DNA of 64,000 bases from assembly GCF_958295425.1 (NCBI RefSeq), contig NC_081136.1, forward strand, positions 31,523,843 through 31,587,842. Direction: 5' to 3'. This document shows, one piece after another, positions 1 through 11,640 of this stretch. The translations under genes and the position numbers were made by a program. Positions within the stretch are counted from its first letter, which is position 1; every line of letters starts with the position of its first letter. Origin of the DNA: Solea solea (lineage: Eukaryota; Chordata; Actinopteri; Pleuronectiformes; Soleidae). The notes below the pieces were generated by a model. That model did no database searches. It was not told the origin of the DNA and was given only the letters and a program-made list of their open reading frames with translations.

Positions 1-2434
1 GTGGAGTGACTACAAGGTGCGTTCAAGGAACCTCATAAATGTCATTCACTAATTAAATGCTGCCACATTAAGGTAATACATATACCACAAATTGGGTAGT
101 TATTGCGGTAGTTGTTATTGCTATTAGTGCTACACAATCAGAAATGATAACAATTACATTTTAAAGCACATACAAAAATAATACATACACTGCAAATACT
201 TGCAATACATGCCTGTAAATGTAAGTTGTGTTGACTGAAATCAGTAATGATGATGATGATTTTTTTTTTGAGCTTTGCTCAGTCAGAAAAAATAGGTTGT
301 AATAAAGGAAATGCACTTTATTTGAGGCTATGAATACTGCACAATGTGCAGGTGCATTGTGTTGCAGTATGTTGTGCACGTCATGTGCTGCTTGTTGCAG
401 AGTGTCGAGACAGCGTTTGAAGGGGGGGTGACTGAAGAATGAGTGTGTCGGTGTGAATGAATGTCAGAAACACTTGTGTAACAGCTGGGACTGAAAGAAT
501 CTGTTTCTATAGAGATACTGTAGACGTGCTTTCGATATCTCTATTATACTGCACCGTTAGAAATGATATTCACACACTGACTGAGGTGTACTTTTTTTCC
601 TCTCTGTTTAGCTTCTTTTCTCCTCTTAACCCCCACTCCTCCCACTTCTGCCTCCTCTCTCTGTCCTTGTCCCCGTGCTACCTCTAAAATATCTGGCCCT
701 GTGTGTCTCTCTGCATTCTTCTAACGATCCGTCTTCCGTTTTTGTCTCTGTGACCTCTCCTTCCTTTGTTAAGTTGATTTATCTTAGACGTGATGTTACT
801 GTCTAAAGTGCTAGAAGTGAGTCTATGGAAAGCACATTTATAAAACATGTGACAGCGGCGTTTTTTGTTTGTGTCTCTCCGTGTGTGTACAAAGAAGAAA
901 GAAAGAAAGTAAGAAAGGGAGAAGGGCATAATGTTATTCCAAGTGAGAGCTTGACTGTTTGTAAGGAGGTTGAACATTTGTCTTACTGCTGGTTTCAGCG
1001 GAAAAGGTCGAGCTGTTGCCTCCGTCAGCGCCCGAGACTCCCAGTCTGAGAATTCAGCTTTGATTATAGAGGTCAGACAAGGGAAAATAAACCAGAAATA
1101 TTTCAGTTTTTAGTGGACAAGTGTTGCACTTACAGAGGCTGACAATAATTACATAGCGACAGCAGCTGTCGACTGGTCAACAAGCAGCAATATTGACTGT
1201 CTATAGAGTTTGAAATCAAGTTTTAAGACACACTTTACTGCCCCATTGTTGTGCTCCATGGTGATTTTTTTTTGAATCCTGAGAGTTTTTGGTTTTACTG
1301 AAAATGATAATACAATAATGGCGTATAACAGAAAATAATAAAAGTAAGTATCACCTTTCCTTTTAAGCCTTTTTTTTTTATTGGCCTTGACTGACGCGCT
1401 TTTCACGATGTCTTCAGCCTTTTACCATTAACAGTTTAATTGCACCCGGCTGGAGAATTAGTGCCACCGACAGTTGATGTCTAGGAGTTTCTATTATACC
1501 TAATTAACCCCATTGTTTTGTTTCTATTTATTGACTCACTGTACATTTTGCATTAACATTGGACGGAAGCCCAGCGACCAGATTTGTACAGATAATAGAT
1601 TCACTGGTTAAATAATCAGCAGATTAATAAACAATGAGAATAATGAGTGGGAGAAGCCTGGCGTTCCTCAGATAACTGTATTAGCTGCAATGTAAATGAA
1701 CATCAACAGTATTCCAATGTGCTTCCCTCCTTGTCCCCCCCCCTCCCCACCGCCACCACCACCTTATTCCACCCTCCATCATCTCTCTCTCCCATCTGTT
1801 CCCTTTCATCCGTTCACTTTGCCCGATCACAAATGCGCATGAATCACGTCGGTCACTTCCGCTAACAGTCGTAAAACATCGCGACGGGACAAATGCACCT
1901 CACACTCGGTGAGTTACGGAAAACGCTTTGAGGGGAGAAGAAACGGTGGACGTGCACATTCATCACTCCTCCCTCAAACTGCCTCCCCTTTTTTTTTTCC
2001 CGAATCTAACTCACCAGCTTTTCTTTTTTTTTTTGGTTTTACATTCATTACTGTCATCCTGCAGTCAGCTCAGACACACTAAGCCGTGTGTGTGTGTGTG
2101 TGTGTTAATCCGCTCTCCACTTTTTTTTTTTGTATTTTCCTGCTTCTTTTTTTTCCTCTTCCATCTCTTCTTATCTCTGAATGAATAAACGCACAATTCA
2201 CTGTTCAGCACGTGCAGTCACGCTCACACTGCTGCTGCTGCTGCTGCTGTGTGTATGTATACTTGTATTTGTTACCTCTTTAGGACCTTACTGGCATATA
2301 CTTTGAATAGTGGTCAGGTTATGGTTGGGTTCACCGATTTGCATTTAGCTTTGTATTACTAGAATAGGAAAAATTGTGCCTCCCAACCTCAGTTTCCCCT
2401 GAGTCGAGAAATATCTTTATTCTATTTTTTGGTC

Positions 2435-2602
2435 ACGTGCCCACCAGTGACACTTGGTCCGAGGCTTGAAACTGCAATGCTAATTCTGCACTTTTTAGAC
2501 CCACTCGTAGGGGGACGGGACCTCATTCCCAGAATGTAAACAGTGTCCGCCATCTTTGCTAACAGTTACGCTAACAGGACCAAGTGTCACTGGTGGGCAC
2601 GT
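2435..2602. repeat. Perfect 26-bp inverted repeat with 116-bp spacer
   Basis: The left arm 2435-2460 (ACGTGCCCACCAGTG..., ending ACTTGGTCC) is the exact reverse complement of 2577-2602. Weaker similarity continues outward (TTATTCTA against GAATAGAC). The structure resembles a small foldback element or MITE; a hAT-like element starts 15 bases to the right. Confidence 0.85.
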
Positions 2603-2616
2603 AACAAAGAATAGAC

Positions 2617-3000
2617 TAGAGCTGAAACAATTAATCGATGAATCCATTATTAATCGATGAATTGGTTATTAATCGATTACTAAATTAATTGACAACTATT
2701 TTGATAACCGATTTGTCGGTTCAAAGCTTTTTTCATGATTAAAACAAGATTTCAGATTGTTTGAGCTTTTTTAATGTGAGTGTTTTCTTCATTTCTTTGC
2801 TCTGGATAGCAAAGAAATCATTAAAAGTTAATCATTTTGGTTTGTGGACAAAACAAGACATTTGAGAACATCATCATTTCCAGGTTTGACGAACACCGCT
2901 CAACATTTTTTAAGGTTTTCTGATATTTCATGGACCAAACGATTAATCAAGAAAATAATCGACAGATTCGTTGATTTTGAAAATAATGGTGAGTTGCAAA
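2617..3000 (+). mobile_element. Non-autonomous hAT-like element, copy 1
   Basis: It begins TAGAGCTGAAACAATTAATC and shares its body (AAGCTTTTTTCATGATTAAA, TTGAGAACATCATCATTTCC, GACAGATT) with the copies at 24324 and elsewhere in this window. The right terminus has decayed after GAGTTGCA. No transposase is encoded. Confidence 0.7.
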
Positions 3001-3068
3001 TCGGTGAAGTATTCCTTTAAGGTTAAGGCTTTGTTTAGTCTGGATGGCTGAAAAGAATAGCTGCGCAA

Positions 3069-3108
<40 letters not shown>

Positions 3109-3847
3109 CAGTGTAACATAACATTCTCCTCTCACATGCTGTGTGAGCGTGTGTTGTTTTTTTTTTTTTACTCATGTCTGAATCTGACTGCAGCTCCGGT
3201 GTGAGTCACTGATCCAGTAGTGTAAGCTGACTGCAGTGCTTCCATTGTTTGGCAACACCGCTCGTGTTTTTTATGCCTTCACTCATTAACTTCTCAGTGT
3301 GCACAGTGCACACGGAAACCACGCTCATCGACGTCTGTTTGTGTCATTTTAATTTAACCACCATTTATCTCAAACACGGCGTCGGCTTTCCACACAAAGC
3401 ACTCGCACTCATTCTAATTTTTCTTCCTGTTGCGTGTTATTCGGTGCATTTGCGAGTTTTGCACATTTTTGCCGCCAGTCAACACAGGAAAGTAAACTGA
3501 ATAGCAAGATACTGTATTAGTCTGAGGAGAGAACAATTCAGGTGCAGTTTTGCTATGTACATAGACAGAAATGTTAGGTTCTTTTTTTGTAGTTTTAAAA
3601 TGTCAGAAAATAGTGAACACACATCACAGTTCCTCAGATTTTTCTAATGACTTTCTCTTAACATGCACACAGACCAAAATATGCACTCAAACAATGATGA
3701 AAATATTACATATTGAATAAAGAAAAAATACAATTGTACAAACTGCAATCATATCAAACTGTGAAGAACAGAATGTGATAAACATGTTCTTTTGCTATGT
3801 CTTCTAACACACTCTTTGCTTAATTAACTGAAAGCAGTTATAAATCT

Positions 3848-4000
3848 GTCGATTATTCTCTCGATGAATTTATTTTTTAGTCCATAAAATGTTGCTCAGT
3901 GTTTTTCAAACCTGGAAATGATGATGTTCTCAAACGTCTTGTTTTGTCCACAAACTAAACCAGAAAATATTCACATTTAAGAAGCTGAAAAATCTGAAAA
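3848..4000 (-). mobile_element. hAT-like element fragment, reverse orientation
   Basis: The reverse complement of this segment matches the middle of the elements at 2617 and 24324 (TTGTGGACAAAACAAGAC, GAGAACATCATCATTTCCAG, ATAAATTCATCGAGAGAAT). Both ends are missing and the fragment abuts the (AT)n tract at 4023. Confidence 0.6.
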
Positions 4001-4016
4001 CTTTGTTTACTTATAT

Positions 4017-4022
<6 letters not shown>

Positions 4023-4076
<54 letters not shown>
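4023..4076 (+). repeat. (AT)n microsatellite
   Basis: This is about 54 bases of AT alternation directly upstream of an RSBN1L exon (exon starts 4143). Confidence 0.95.
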
Positions 4077-4080
<4 letters not shown>

Positions 4081-4142
4081 AAAAAAAACACCTTTTCTGT
4101 ATGTCAGCCATAATGAACGAGTGATCTTCTCCTCTCTCGTAG

Positions 4143-4310
4143 CTCCACCAACGAGGTGAAGAACCTGCTGCAGTCGCTGCCCAGGACGAGCGAGCCTCGG
4201 GAGATGCTGTTCGAGGACCGCACTCGGGCCCATGCCGATCACATCGGCCAGGGCTTTGAGCGTCAGACGACGGCGGCTGTCGGAGTGCTGAAGGCCGTGT
4301 GTGGAGACGG
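4143..4310 (+). CDS. rsbn1l: RSBN1L internal exon (third from last)
   Basis: The exon follows a CTCTCGTAG acceptor and ends at GACGG|GTAGGC. It encodes STNEVKNLLQSLPRTSEPRE followed by MLFEDRTRAHADHIGQGFER and QTTAAVGVLKAVCGDG, a block I recognise as highly conserved in RSBN1/RSBN1L. It ends with a two-base partial codon (GG) that the first base of the next exon completes as glycine. RSBN1-family proteins are vertebrate relatives of C. elegans DPY-21, a JmjC demethylase acting on H4K20 methylation; they are nuclear. The assignment to RSBN1L rather than RSBN1 rests mainly on the TMEM60-PHTF2 neighbours. Confidence 0.9.
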
Positions 4311-4413
4311 GTAGGCAGCGGACACTGGACGCAACAACACGATGACATGTTGGCTGTCTAAAGTTATTTGGACACGGGCAGACACGGCTGTTGTGTTTCT
4401 CCCTTGTTTTCAG

Positions 4414-4522
4414 CTCGGAGCCTCCTCGAGTTACCAAAGACGTTGTGTGTTTCCATGCCGGTGATTTCAATTATGTAGTTCAGAGGCTGCAGCTGGACTT
4501 ATATGAACCTCCGCTGTCTCAG
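4414..4522 (+). CDS. rsbn1l: RSBN1L penultimate exon
   Basis: The acceptor is TTGTTTTCAG and the donor CTCAG|GTGTTA. The exon is 109 nt: one base finishing the split glycine codon, then 36 codons, leaving phase 0. It encodes SEPPRVTKDVVCFHAGDF and then NYVVQRLQLDLYEPPLSQ, matching the family segment of the form VTKDVVCFHAxDF..VVQRLQLDL that precedes the last exon. Reading frame and phase join cleanly with the exons on both sides. Confidence 0.9.
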
Positions 4523-5009
4523 GTGTTACATTTTTACACACATGCACACACACACACACACATACCATCTAAGTGACACTCACTTAGCCCCCGATACGAC
4601 GGCATGTCTAATCCTTAACCTAAACTGAACCCTAAAACCAGCCATTTTAAGGTGTGACAACGTGAGGACGATAAAAAATGTCCTCAATTTCACTAAATGT
4701 CCTTGCTTCCTGTGGTTTATATACAAGTAAACCCCTACACACACACACACACAGAGCACACTAATGCTTTCCAGATCCTAATTTAGACACAGAATCACCC
4801 CACAGGCTGATGTAATGCTTCATATCCAATCGTAATTCAGGTGGTACAGTAACATGCTGTGCATTGGTGTTGTATGCTGCCACCTGGTGTGGCAAAAAAG
4901 AACTGCATTAAGTTGTTGGACAAGTCTGGTGTTTGTGTGCAGTCGTTTGTTTGAGTATTATTTCTGCGCAGAGTCGATTCACGTCAGACACCATGATCGT
5001 TCAGGTTCA

Positions 5010-5460
5010 GAAACATCAGTTTCCTTCTCTGCATTTAACCCATCCTCTACTAGAACCCTTCCAGGCCACTAGCCACTAGCCATTAGGAGCTGCCCGCACC
5101 TGGAGCAATGGGGCTTAGATACCTTGCTCAGGGGTACCCCAGCCCTTTTTTGACCTCCAGATACAAGCCTAGTTCCCTTTCGACTTGGCCATAGGCTCAT
5201 GAGGATAGACTGTAGGCGCTGAGAAACACCGGTTGCAAGGGAGTGACGTTTTTCTGACGCCCAATCAGCTCACTGTCGTCGGTCTAGCTCCACCTGTATC
5301 ATACCATACCATTACTCTGGTACCTCAAGGGAAGGGTACTGAAATATAATGGCAACACCGCTATGGTGGTCCAAAATGGCGACCTGGTTTAGTTAAGGTG
5401 TACCCCTTAATTTCTGCCAAATCAAAATAACTTTAATTTTACACACTGGACCTCTTTAAT
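5010..5460 (+). repeat. Interspersed repeat fragments in RSBN1L last intron
   Basis: TCTGCATTTAACCCATCC followed by AGGAGCTGCCCGCACCTGGA and TACCTTGCTCAGGGGTACCC is a recognisable fish repeat tail; a shorter piece recurs near 38145-38190 (GGTGCAGGAGCAATGGGGGC). The following 200 bases look like a second repeat. The family name is uncertain. Confidence 0.45.
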
Positions 5461-5823
5461 TGTGTGGGATCCAAAAAAAGTGACTTTTTCAAAGCTGTCC
5501 TCATTCGTTCTGCGTGATCTAAACTTGCTACAGACTATTGCTGTCGTCTTTATGCTCACTCCTTATCTCTGTGGCTGTTCCACACTCGTCTAAATAGATT
5601 GCGGCGTCTCACACTGCGCCATAAAGTGTCAACTCTAAATATGTCCTGCGTTTACCGAAGAGATTTGTGTAGTCATTTACTGCAGTGGAAAAAGAGGCTG
5701 GTACAAATAAAGAGGAGAAGGGTTTTTAAAAATAAACATTTATGACAACAGTTTCATTGCCTGTTTTACTGTGGGCGACCTCTTCGTCTCATGCCCCGTC
5801 TCTTTTGTCTCCTTTCTTTTCAG

Positions 5824-7755
5824 TGCGTGCAGTGGGTGGACGACGCCAAACTGAACCTGATGCGCCGCGAGGGCATTCGCTACGCTCGCATCCGCCTGTG
5901 TCACAACGACGTCTACTTCATCCCCCGCAACGTGGTCCACCAGTTCAAGACCGTGTCCGCCGTCTGCAGCCTGGCGTGGCACGTGCGATTAAAGCAGTAC
6001 CACCAAGGAGAAGGGGAGGGAGTGGTGGAGGAGGAGAAGCCGCTTCAGATGAAGGCAGAGGAGGAGGAGGAGGAGGAGGCAGAAACGGCGGATTTGGTGC
6101 AAAAAAAGGAGGCGAGGAGTGAAAGGAAGAGTGAGAAAGGAGCGAAGGAGAAGATAAAAGTAGAAGATGAAGAGGTGGAGGTGGCAGAAAGCAGGACGTT
6201 GTCAGCTGCCGTAAAGGAGAAGCAGGATTGTCACCTTCCTCCTCCACAACATCCACCTCAGGTGCTTCCGCTCGCTCACTCAAAGGACTCTGTGTGCGGC
6301 ACTAAAGACAAAGTGGAGGAGACTGACGAGAGAGTGAAAGGGGGTAAACACAAACGGCAGGATTCACCTCCTGTTAAGACAAAGACAGATTCTCCGGCGC
6401 CTCCTGTTTGCAAAAATAAATCACCGTCGCCTCTTCCTCTGTCTCCTCTTTCTTCGCTCCATCCTCCTTCTCACCAGGACGTAAAACCAAAGGCGTCGTC
6501 AAAACCTCATCACCATCATCACCATCACTCAGAGGGCAGGAAGACGTCGTCCTGTTCAGATCGCAAATCACCTCTTTCTCCGTCTTTTTCAAAGTTCTCT
6601 CACTCCTCCGTGCCGTCAGCTGGATCCACCGATTCTCCGTTCTGCTCCTCCTTTGCTTCTTCCACTTCCACTCCTCTTCTATCCACGTCCAGCGCGTCTT
6701 TCATGAGTTGTCCCAAACCTGCGCCGAACTCCACTTTTCCCACCCTCCCTCCTCCTTCCACCATCTTCTCATCTCAACGGACGCCTCCTCCCTCTCGCGA
6801 GGACCAACCGCCCGCGAGAGTCGGCGTTCACCCGAGGCTGGACACTCAGTCGGACGCGCAGACCCACACACGCGCGGACGTGCGGACACACGCCTCGCAG
6901 TCGGACACGAGGACACACGCCTCGCAGTCGGACACGAGGACACACGCCTCGCAGTCGGACACGAGGACACACGCCTCGCAGTTGGACACGAGGACACACG
7001 CCTCGCAGTTGGACACGAGGACACACGCCTCGCAGTCGGACACGAGGACACACGCAGGCGCCGACGGTCGCACACAAACGCTCTCAGAGCAATGGACTCA
7101 CGGTCTGGACGCGCAGATCCGCGCGGCACAGGACGCGGCGAGGCAGGGGAGTTACATGCAGCAATACGCGCCCCAGCATCTCCCACCTCCTCACCTCCCT
7201 CAGATGCTCCCCCCTTCCTTCTCCCCTCTCCTCCCGCACTCCCACCACCTGCCCCCGAGTCCACTGTCCACCCATCCGGTTCACCACATGAGGCCGCACC
7301 ACCTGCCTCCGCCGCACCAGCCCAGCATCACCACACAGTCCCAGCCGTACTACCAGCCCCCTAACACTGCCCCCCTCACCAGCTCCCACTCTCTCCCCCC
7401 TCACCTGCCTCCCCACCACCAACCCTTCTACGCTCCTCAGCACTTCTCCTCTCACCCTTTCCTCCACCCTCAGTCGTTCCTCTCCCAAGCCTCTTACCCG
7501 CAGTACCAGAACTCGCCACCGGCGCAGGTTCAGCTCTCTCTGTCGCAGTCTTTCCCTCCCCCTCCTCCTCCTCCCCCTCCTCCCCCACCACCTCCTCCCC
7601 CGTCCTCCTCTCATGCCCTGCCACCCCCTCCTCCTCCACCACCGCCTCCGCCTCCGCCTCCTCCTCTTCTCCCACCTCCTCTCCCTCCTCAGCCTTCCCC
7701 ATCCGTCCTCTCTTTTCCTCCAAAGCATGACGAGGAGCAGCAGCAGATTTTATAG
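5824..7755 (+). CDS. rsbn1l: RSBN1L last coding exon with giant low-complexity tail
   Basis: This exon opens after a CTTTTCAG acceptor and runs 643 codons to TAG at 7753-7755. The first 60 residues ([20 protein letters not shown] ... to QYH) are the conserved C-terminal part of the JmjC-like domain; the histidine coded at 5938-5940, in [13 protein letters not shown], sits where JmjC enzymes place the third iron ligand (inference from motif shape). The remaining 583 or so residues are low-complexity: Glu/Lys-rich (about 6000-6210), Ser/Pro-rich, a run of seven His near 6508-6528, six copies of a nine-residue THASQSDTR repeat (6886-7047), His/Pro/Gln-rich sequence, and two long polyproline runs (about 7552-7600 and 7620-7665). 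It ends EEQQQIL. This tail is much longer than the one I remember for mammalian RSBN1L. The frame stays open for 1.9 kb, which supports real coding. Confidence 0.88.
   Translation, partial: CVQWVDDAKLNLMRREGIRYARIRLCHNDVYFIPRNVVHQFKTVSAVCSLAWHVRLKQYHQGEGEGVVEEEKPLQMKAEEEEEEEAETADLVQKKEARSERKSEKGAKEKIKVEDEEVEVAESRTLSAAVKEKQDCHLPPPQHPPQVLPLAHSKDSVCGTKDKVEETDERVKGGKHKRQDSPPVKTKTDSPAPPVCKNKSPSPLPLSPLSSLHPPSHQDVKPKASSKPHHHHHHHSEGRKTSSCSDRKSPLSPSFSKFSHSSVPSAGSTDSPFCSSFASSTSTPLLSTSSASFMSCPKPAPNSTFPTLPPPSTIFSSQRTPPPSREDQPPARVGVHPRLDTQSDAQTHTRADVRTHASQSDTRTHASQSDTRTHASQSDTRTHASQLDTRTHASQLDTRTHASQSDTRTHAGADGRTQTLSEQWTHGLDAQIRAAQDAARQGSYMQQYAPQHLPPPHLPQMLPPSFSPLLPHSHHLPPSPLSTHPVHHMRPHHLPPPHQPSITTQSQPYYQPPNTAPLTSSHSLPPHLPPHHQPFYAPQHFSSHPFLHPQSFLSQASYPQYQNSPPAQVQLSLSQSFPPPPPPPPPPPPPPPPSSSHALPPPPPPPPPPPPPPPLLPPPLPPQPSPSVLSFPPKHDEEQQQIL
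6886..7057 (+). repeat. 27-bp coding minisatellite in RSBN1L
   Basis: Six full units start at 6886, 6913, 6940, 6967, 6994 and 7021, with a partial seventh at 7048. Units begin ACACACGCCTCGCAG and differ mainly at one C/T site (Ser versus Leu). Because 27 is a multiple of three, the array keeps the RSBN1L frame (THASQSDTR) and also stays open in several other frames on both strands. Confidence 0.95.
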
Positions 7756-8370
7756 TTTTTTGTAGATAACGACACTGTATTTTTAAAACAACTGCAAATG
7801 TATGAGGTTTTATTTTGGCGGCGTTGTTGTAAAACTTGTAAAAAAAAGGAAGGGGACGTGATTGGACGCAGTATTTTATAAAACAGACGCCACACCTCGT
7901 GGTTCTTTGGTCGCGCTCTGGTCCAGAGGCAGTATTTTTCGCATGTAGCAGTAGTTTTTGCTCTTTAGTGAAATGAGGTTGCACCGGAATCCGACACTGA
8001 AGGAGAGATTTTCCAAGGACGAGTCTGTCAAACTGCTGTGTTCTGTTTTTTGTTTTGTTTTTTTAAACTTTTGAAGTGAGCATAGTCCTTTTGAACATCA
8101 GAGGGAGGAAGAAGAAAAGCCTTTATGTCAGATATTTATATATATATATATATAAAAGAAGGGTCATGTTCATGATCTTTTTTTTGTTTAACATGCAGCT
8201 AATGCTTCCATTTTGTGTCTTTTATTTTTTTTTTATTTTTCAGGTTTTATTCTTTGTGCCCAAGACTGTTTTCTGGAATAACGATGGGTCAAACTGATAT
8301 CTCTTACATTTCGTCACTACAGTACACAGTGAAAGTAAGTCAGTGAGCGTCAAATAAATGGTGTAATAGT
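7756..8370 (+). other. rsbn1l: RSBN1L 3' UTR (proximal)
   Basis: This is non-coding AT-rich sequence after the RSBN1L stop. A consensus AATAAA lies at 8353-8358. A second AATAAA near 10351 could mark a longer transcript end. I cannot tell from sequence alone which is used. Confidence 0.5.
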
Positions 8371-9280
8371 TGAGGTTAACTAAAATAGTTAGCTAAAAGT
8401 AGCTAAATTATTGAGCACTATGTAGCTACTTTAGTGTTAAATATTCACTAAAAAAGAGTTCAAATGAACACTATTCCACCATTTTCAAATTGTACAAACT
8501 TTTTATCCAATACTGTATTTTGAGCAATAATCTGCCCAAATCACTGACTAATGTCAGTATTTTCCGGGTGAATTTCAAGCCCCTCTTTTTTGGAGTCATG
8601 TTCCTCAAAGAGGACGGAGATTTAACGTCGTCACTGAGCGTCGCAAATTATCCTAATTATCAGTTGCAGGAAGGTGAGTGCAGTCTTGCACTGAACAGTA
8701 CAGTAACAATAATATTATAGGGAAGTAATATTATGGTAATATCCTCTTAATTGTAAAGTAATCACTGAGTTTGGTTATAGCCATGAAAATGTGCGTGGGC
8801 CATCAATTTCAACTTTGTAATTTGATAATTGTGAATTTAAATGGAGGCATTTTCATGGAAATTCTCATGAATAAGCTCTTAAACTGGATATTACTTTGGA
8901 AATAACAAACTCTCGCTGTAATATTTCACCCTTATTCGGACACTATAACCCCGTTATTATGGTATTACCTCAATATTACCGTATCATTGACAAAATTACT
9001 GTTACCGTTCAATGATGAAACTAGATGCCACTGTCGTTAATCTCACCAGATTCAGTTTCCCAGCGTCTGTCGGGACGAGAGCGAGACTCGGTTACAGTCT
9101 CAGGAAGAAAAAAAAAACTGTTCCATGACTCTACTAGAAAACAAAAAACAAACCACTTTAATACCACTTTTAATGTTAAAATAGGATTCAATCTGCAGCA
9201 TTTTAGTGAGCAACATCTATCATGACTCATCACAGCACTTTGTAACATGGAAACAGTTGGTATAATATAAAAATAATTAT

Positions 9281-9362
9281 ATTTATATATATATATATAT
9301 ATATACATATATATATAATATATATGTATATATATATGTATACACATATATGTATGTGTATA
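9281..9362 (+). repeat. TA-rich microsatellite
   Basis: Imperfect TA/TGTA repeat of about 80 bases, intergenic. Confidence 0.85.
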
Positions 9363-11518
9363 CAATGTTTTATGTTTGTTTATCAAGAGGGCAAATTTCA
9401 GGTTCTTCCAAGTTGGTGAATTTATTACATTCAGGCCGAGGCATATGTTTTTATTTTTGGACTCAGAGAAAAACAGATGGTACACTGTCAAAAACGCACT
9501 ATTTATCAGTTTCTCTCTGCAGTGTTTGTATAATATTAAAAAACAAAGTATATATGTTATTATTTATCAACCAGGGACTGAAGTAACCTTATGTGTTCGG
9601 AGTATCGTAAATTATTGAAATTCTATTTGTAGTTATGAAGATGATGAGAGGATTTGTCTTTTACTTGTTTTTCTTGCTTTTTGTTTTAATCTAGGTCTCA
9701 ATTTGACTTTTATCGATATGATCATTGTCCACTTGTGCTAATGTAGCCCGCAGCGTTTCCCCCACAGCGTGCCTGTTCGCAACCGCGACCTGCTTCACGG
9801 TCCAGAGCCGTGCGGAGAAGACGGGAGGGGCCGAATCACGGAGTTTCACAAGGAAAGGCAAGGCAGCTTTATTTGTATCGCATCGTTTTGTACACACGTG
9901 CTTTACATAAAAACAACACAACTGACAGAATGACGCCTTATATTTTCTTCTCCTCTTTCTTCACCGTGTGGCTCTGGAGAGAAAAAAAAAGCACTTGATT
10001 CCACTCGCGAGAGCCTTTTACAGCTCTTTATTTTCTTCTTTTTACGCCTTTTACAGAATCACGAAACATGACAGGAACATATTTTATTTTTTAAATGTAC
10101 AAAATGTGACAAACTGTTATGGTTGAGAACGACGGCGACGGCGAGAAGTCTTCGGGGGGCCGTGTCGTCAGTTTTTATTTATCTCCAGCTCTGTTTGTTT
10201 TGTTGTTGTTGTTGTTTTTTTATTGTGTTTCTGTGGTTTTTAAACTCGTCAGCACTGTAGTGTACATAAGAAGACGTTTTGTAAAGAGGATAAAAACAAC
10301 AAACAACAACAACTTGTAGTGTGGTTTCTACAGTAAATATGAGCCTAGCTAATAAAAGGTTCAATGTATGAAAACGTGTTTAAGAACGTACGCTTATTGT
10401 TGCTCCGGCAGTGTTTAAACATGTACTTTTGAAATGTATTTATTCACAGTTTATGACATTTTATGTATTTTATAGATTAGACAAAACAGGCTTGGATGCA
10501 AAAAGGGTTCAAAAGAGGAACCATATTAAGACTTTGAGTGGTATAGTATAAGCTAATTGTACGAGGCGTCTGTCTTCAGTTATAATTTAGTGTTCACACA
10601 TGTAGAAAATATAAATATAGAAAATATAAAGCACTTAAAAACAACAACAGGTGAAACACGGTGCTGTACATCAGCGAAAAATGAAATATTGAAACATGAA
10701 AGACCTAAAAACCGACAATAAAACAGCATGACTCAAAACAAGTCGTTAATAAAAACGGGGTAAAATCAGCATCTCATACAGGGTCAAAAGCCAAACAGTG
10801 CAAATATAGAAGATATTAGAATGTAAAGAGATGATAGTCAATGTAAATTACAGTGATTCTAAATTGTCAAATTTACATTTGGGCCAAATTATTAGTTTGT
10901 GATGCAAAGTATTTTGTTATTATTATTTTTTTTATATTTACACTTTTATCCAATGTGACTTACAAAAGAGGAATAAGTGACAGAGAAGAGTGAAGGGTAA
11001 TAAATGACATTTGCCAAGTTTAACAAATGTGTTTATTCACTTTATTTATTTAGCTTACTTTGAACGTAGGGACGGGACACATTAATGAGCCGAACACGGT
11101 GAACCTGTATAAAGTGCAAACACATAAACCATGTTATAGTGTCATAATTCATACAATGCATTCAAAGAATACATAAGAAAGTGCAATAACAGAGCTCATT
11201 AAGGCTCAAACCCATCTTAACCCTCTGTTTGACTCAAGAACCCGCAGTAACCCTTCTCGGCCATAGGATGGCAGCAGAGACGATTTAACACACCACCCAT
11301 GTTTTAAGTTGTTAACAGTGTTTGCTGCATCTTTTAAAGGCTGGAAACATTAAATGATTAAATGACACAGACTTGACCTGGAAACCCAAAAACAATGAGC
11401 ATAAAAGGTGCTTTTAAAAGTCTGAATCTGTCGCCGTGGTTACACACCGTGCATGTTCGATGACGTACAAACCGCAGCAGCTTTAAGACAAAACACTTGT
11501 TTTTAACACTGATTCGTA

Positions 11519-11520
11519 TA

Positions 11521-11579
<59 letters not shown>

Positions 11580-11640
11580 GTGTGTATATGTGTGTATATA
11601 TATATATGTGTATATATAAATATATATATATGTATGTATG
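11519..11640 (+). repeat. (TA)n/(TG)n compound microsatellite
   Basis: TA alternation with TGTG interruptions runs over about 120 bases in the RSBN1L-TMEM60 spacer. It yields spurious Tyr/Ile-rich frames on both strands. Confidence 0.92.

Larger units (their letters stand above)
1..4142 (+). other. RSBN1L upstream intron (no exon seen)
   Basis: No credible exon is visible in this stretch; it is read as the intron before the first RSBN1L exon in the window. It holds AT-rich sequence, poly-T runs, a (CTG)n tract near 2231-2248, a (GT)n tract at 3071-3108, a hAT-like non-autonomous element from 2617, a perfect inverted repeat at 2435-2602 and an (AT)n tract at 4023-4076. Earlier RSBN1L exons must lie left of the window or in sequence I could not recognise. 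Confidence 0.6.

Noticed and set aside
3955..4470. 171-codon minus-strand open frame across RSBN1L exons
   Set aside because: It is antisense to two well-supported RSBN1L exons and includes the (AT)n tract.
6701..7728. Long antisense and alternate-frame open frames over the RSBN1L last exon (about 187-218 codons)
   Set aside because: They arise from low-complexity and 27-bp repeat sequence in the sense gene; composition (Arg- or Cys-Val-rich repeats) is a mirror of the real frame and there is no sign of splice structure or homology.
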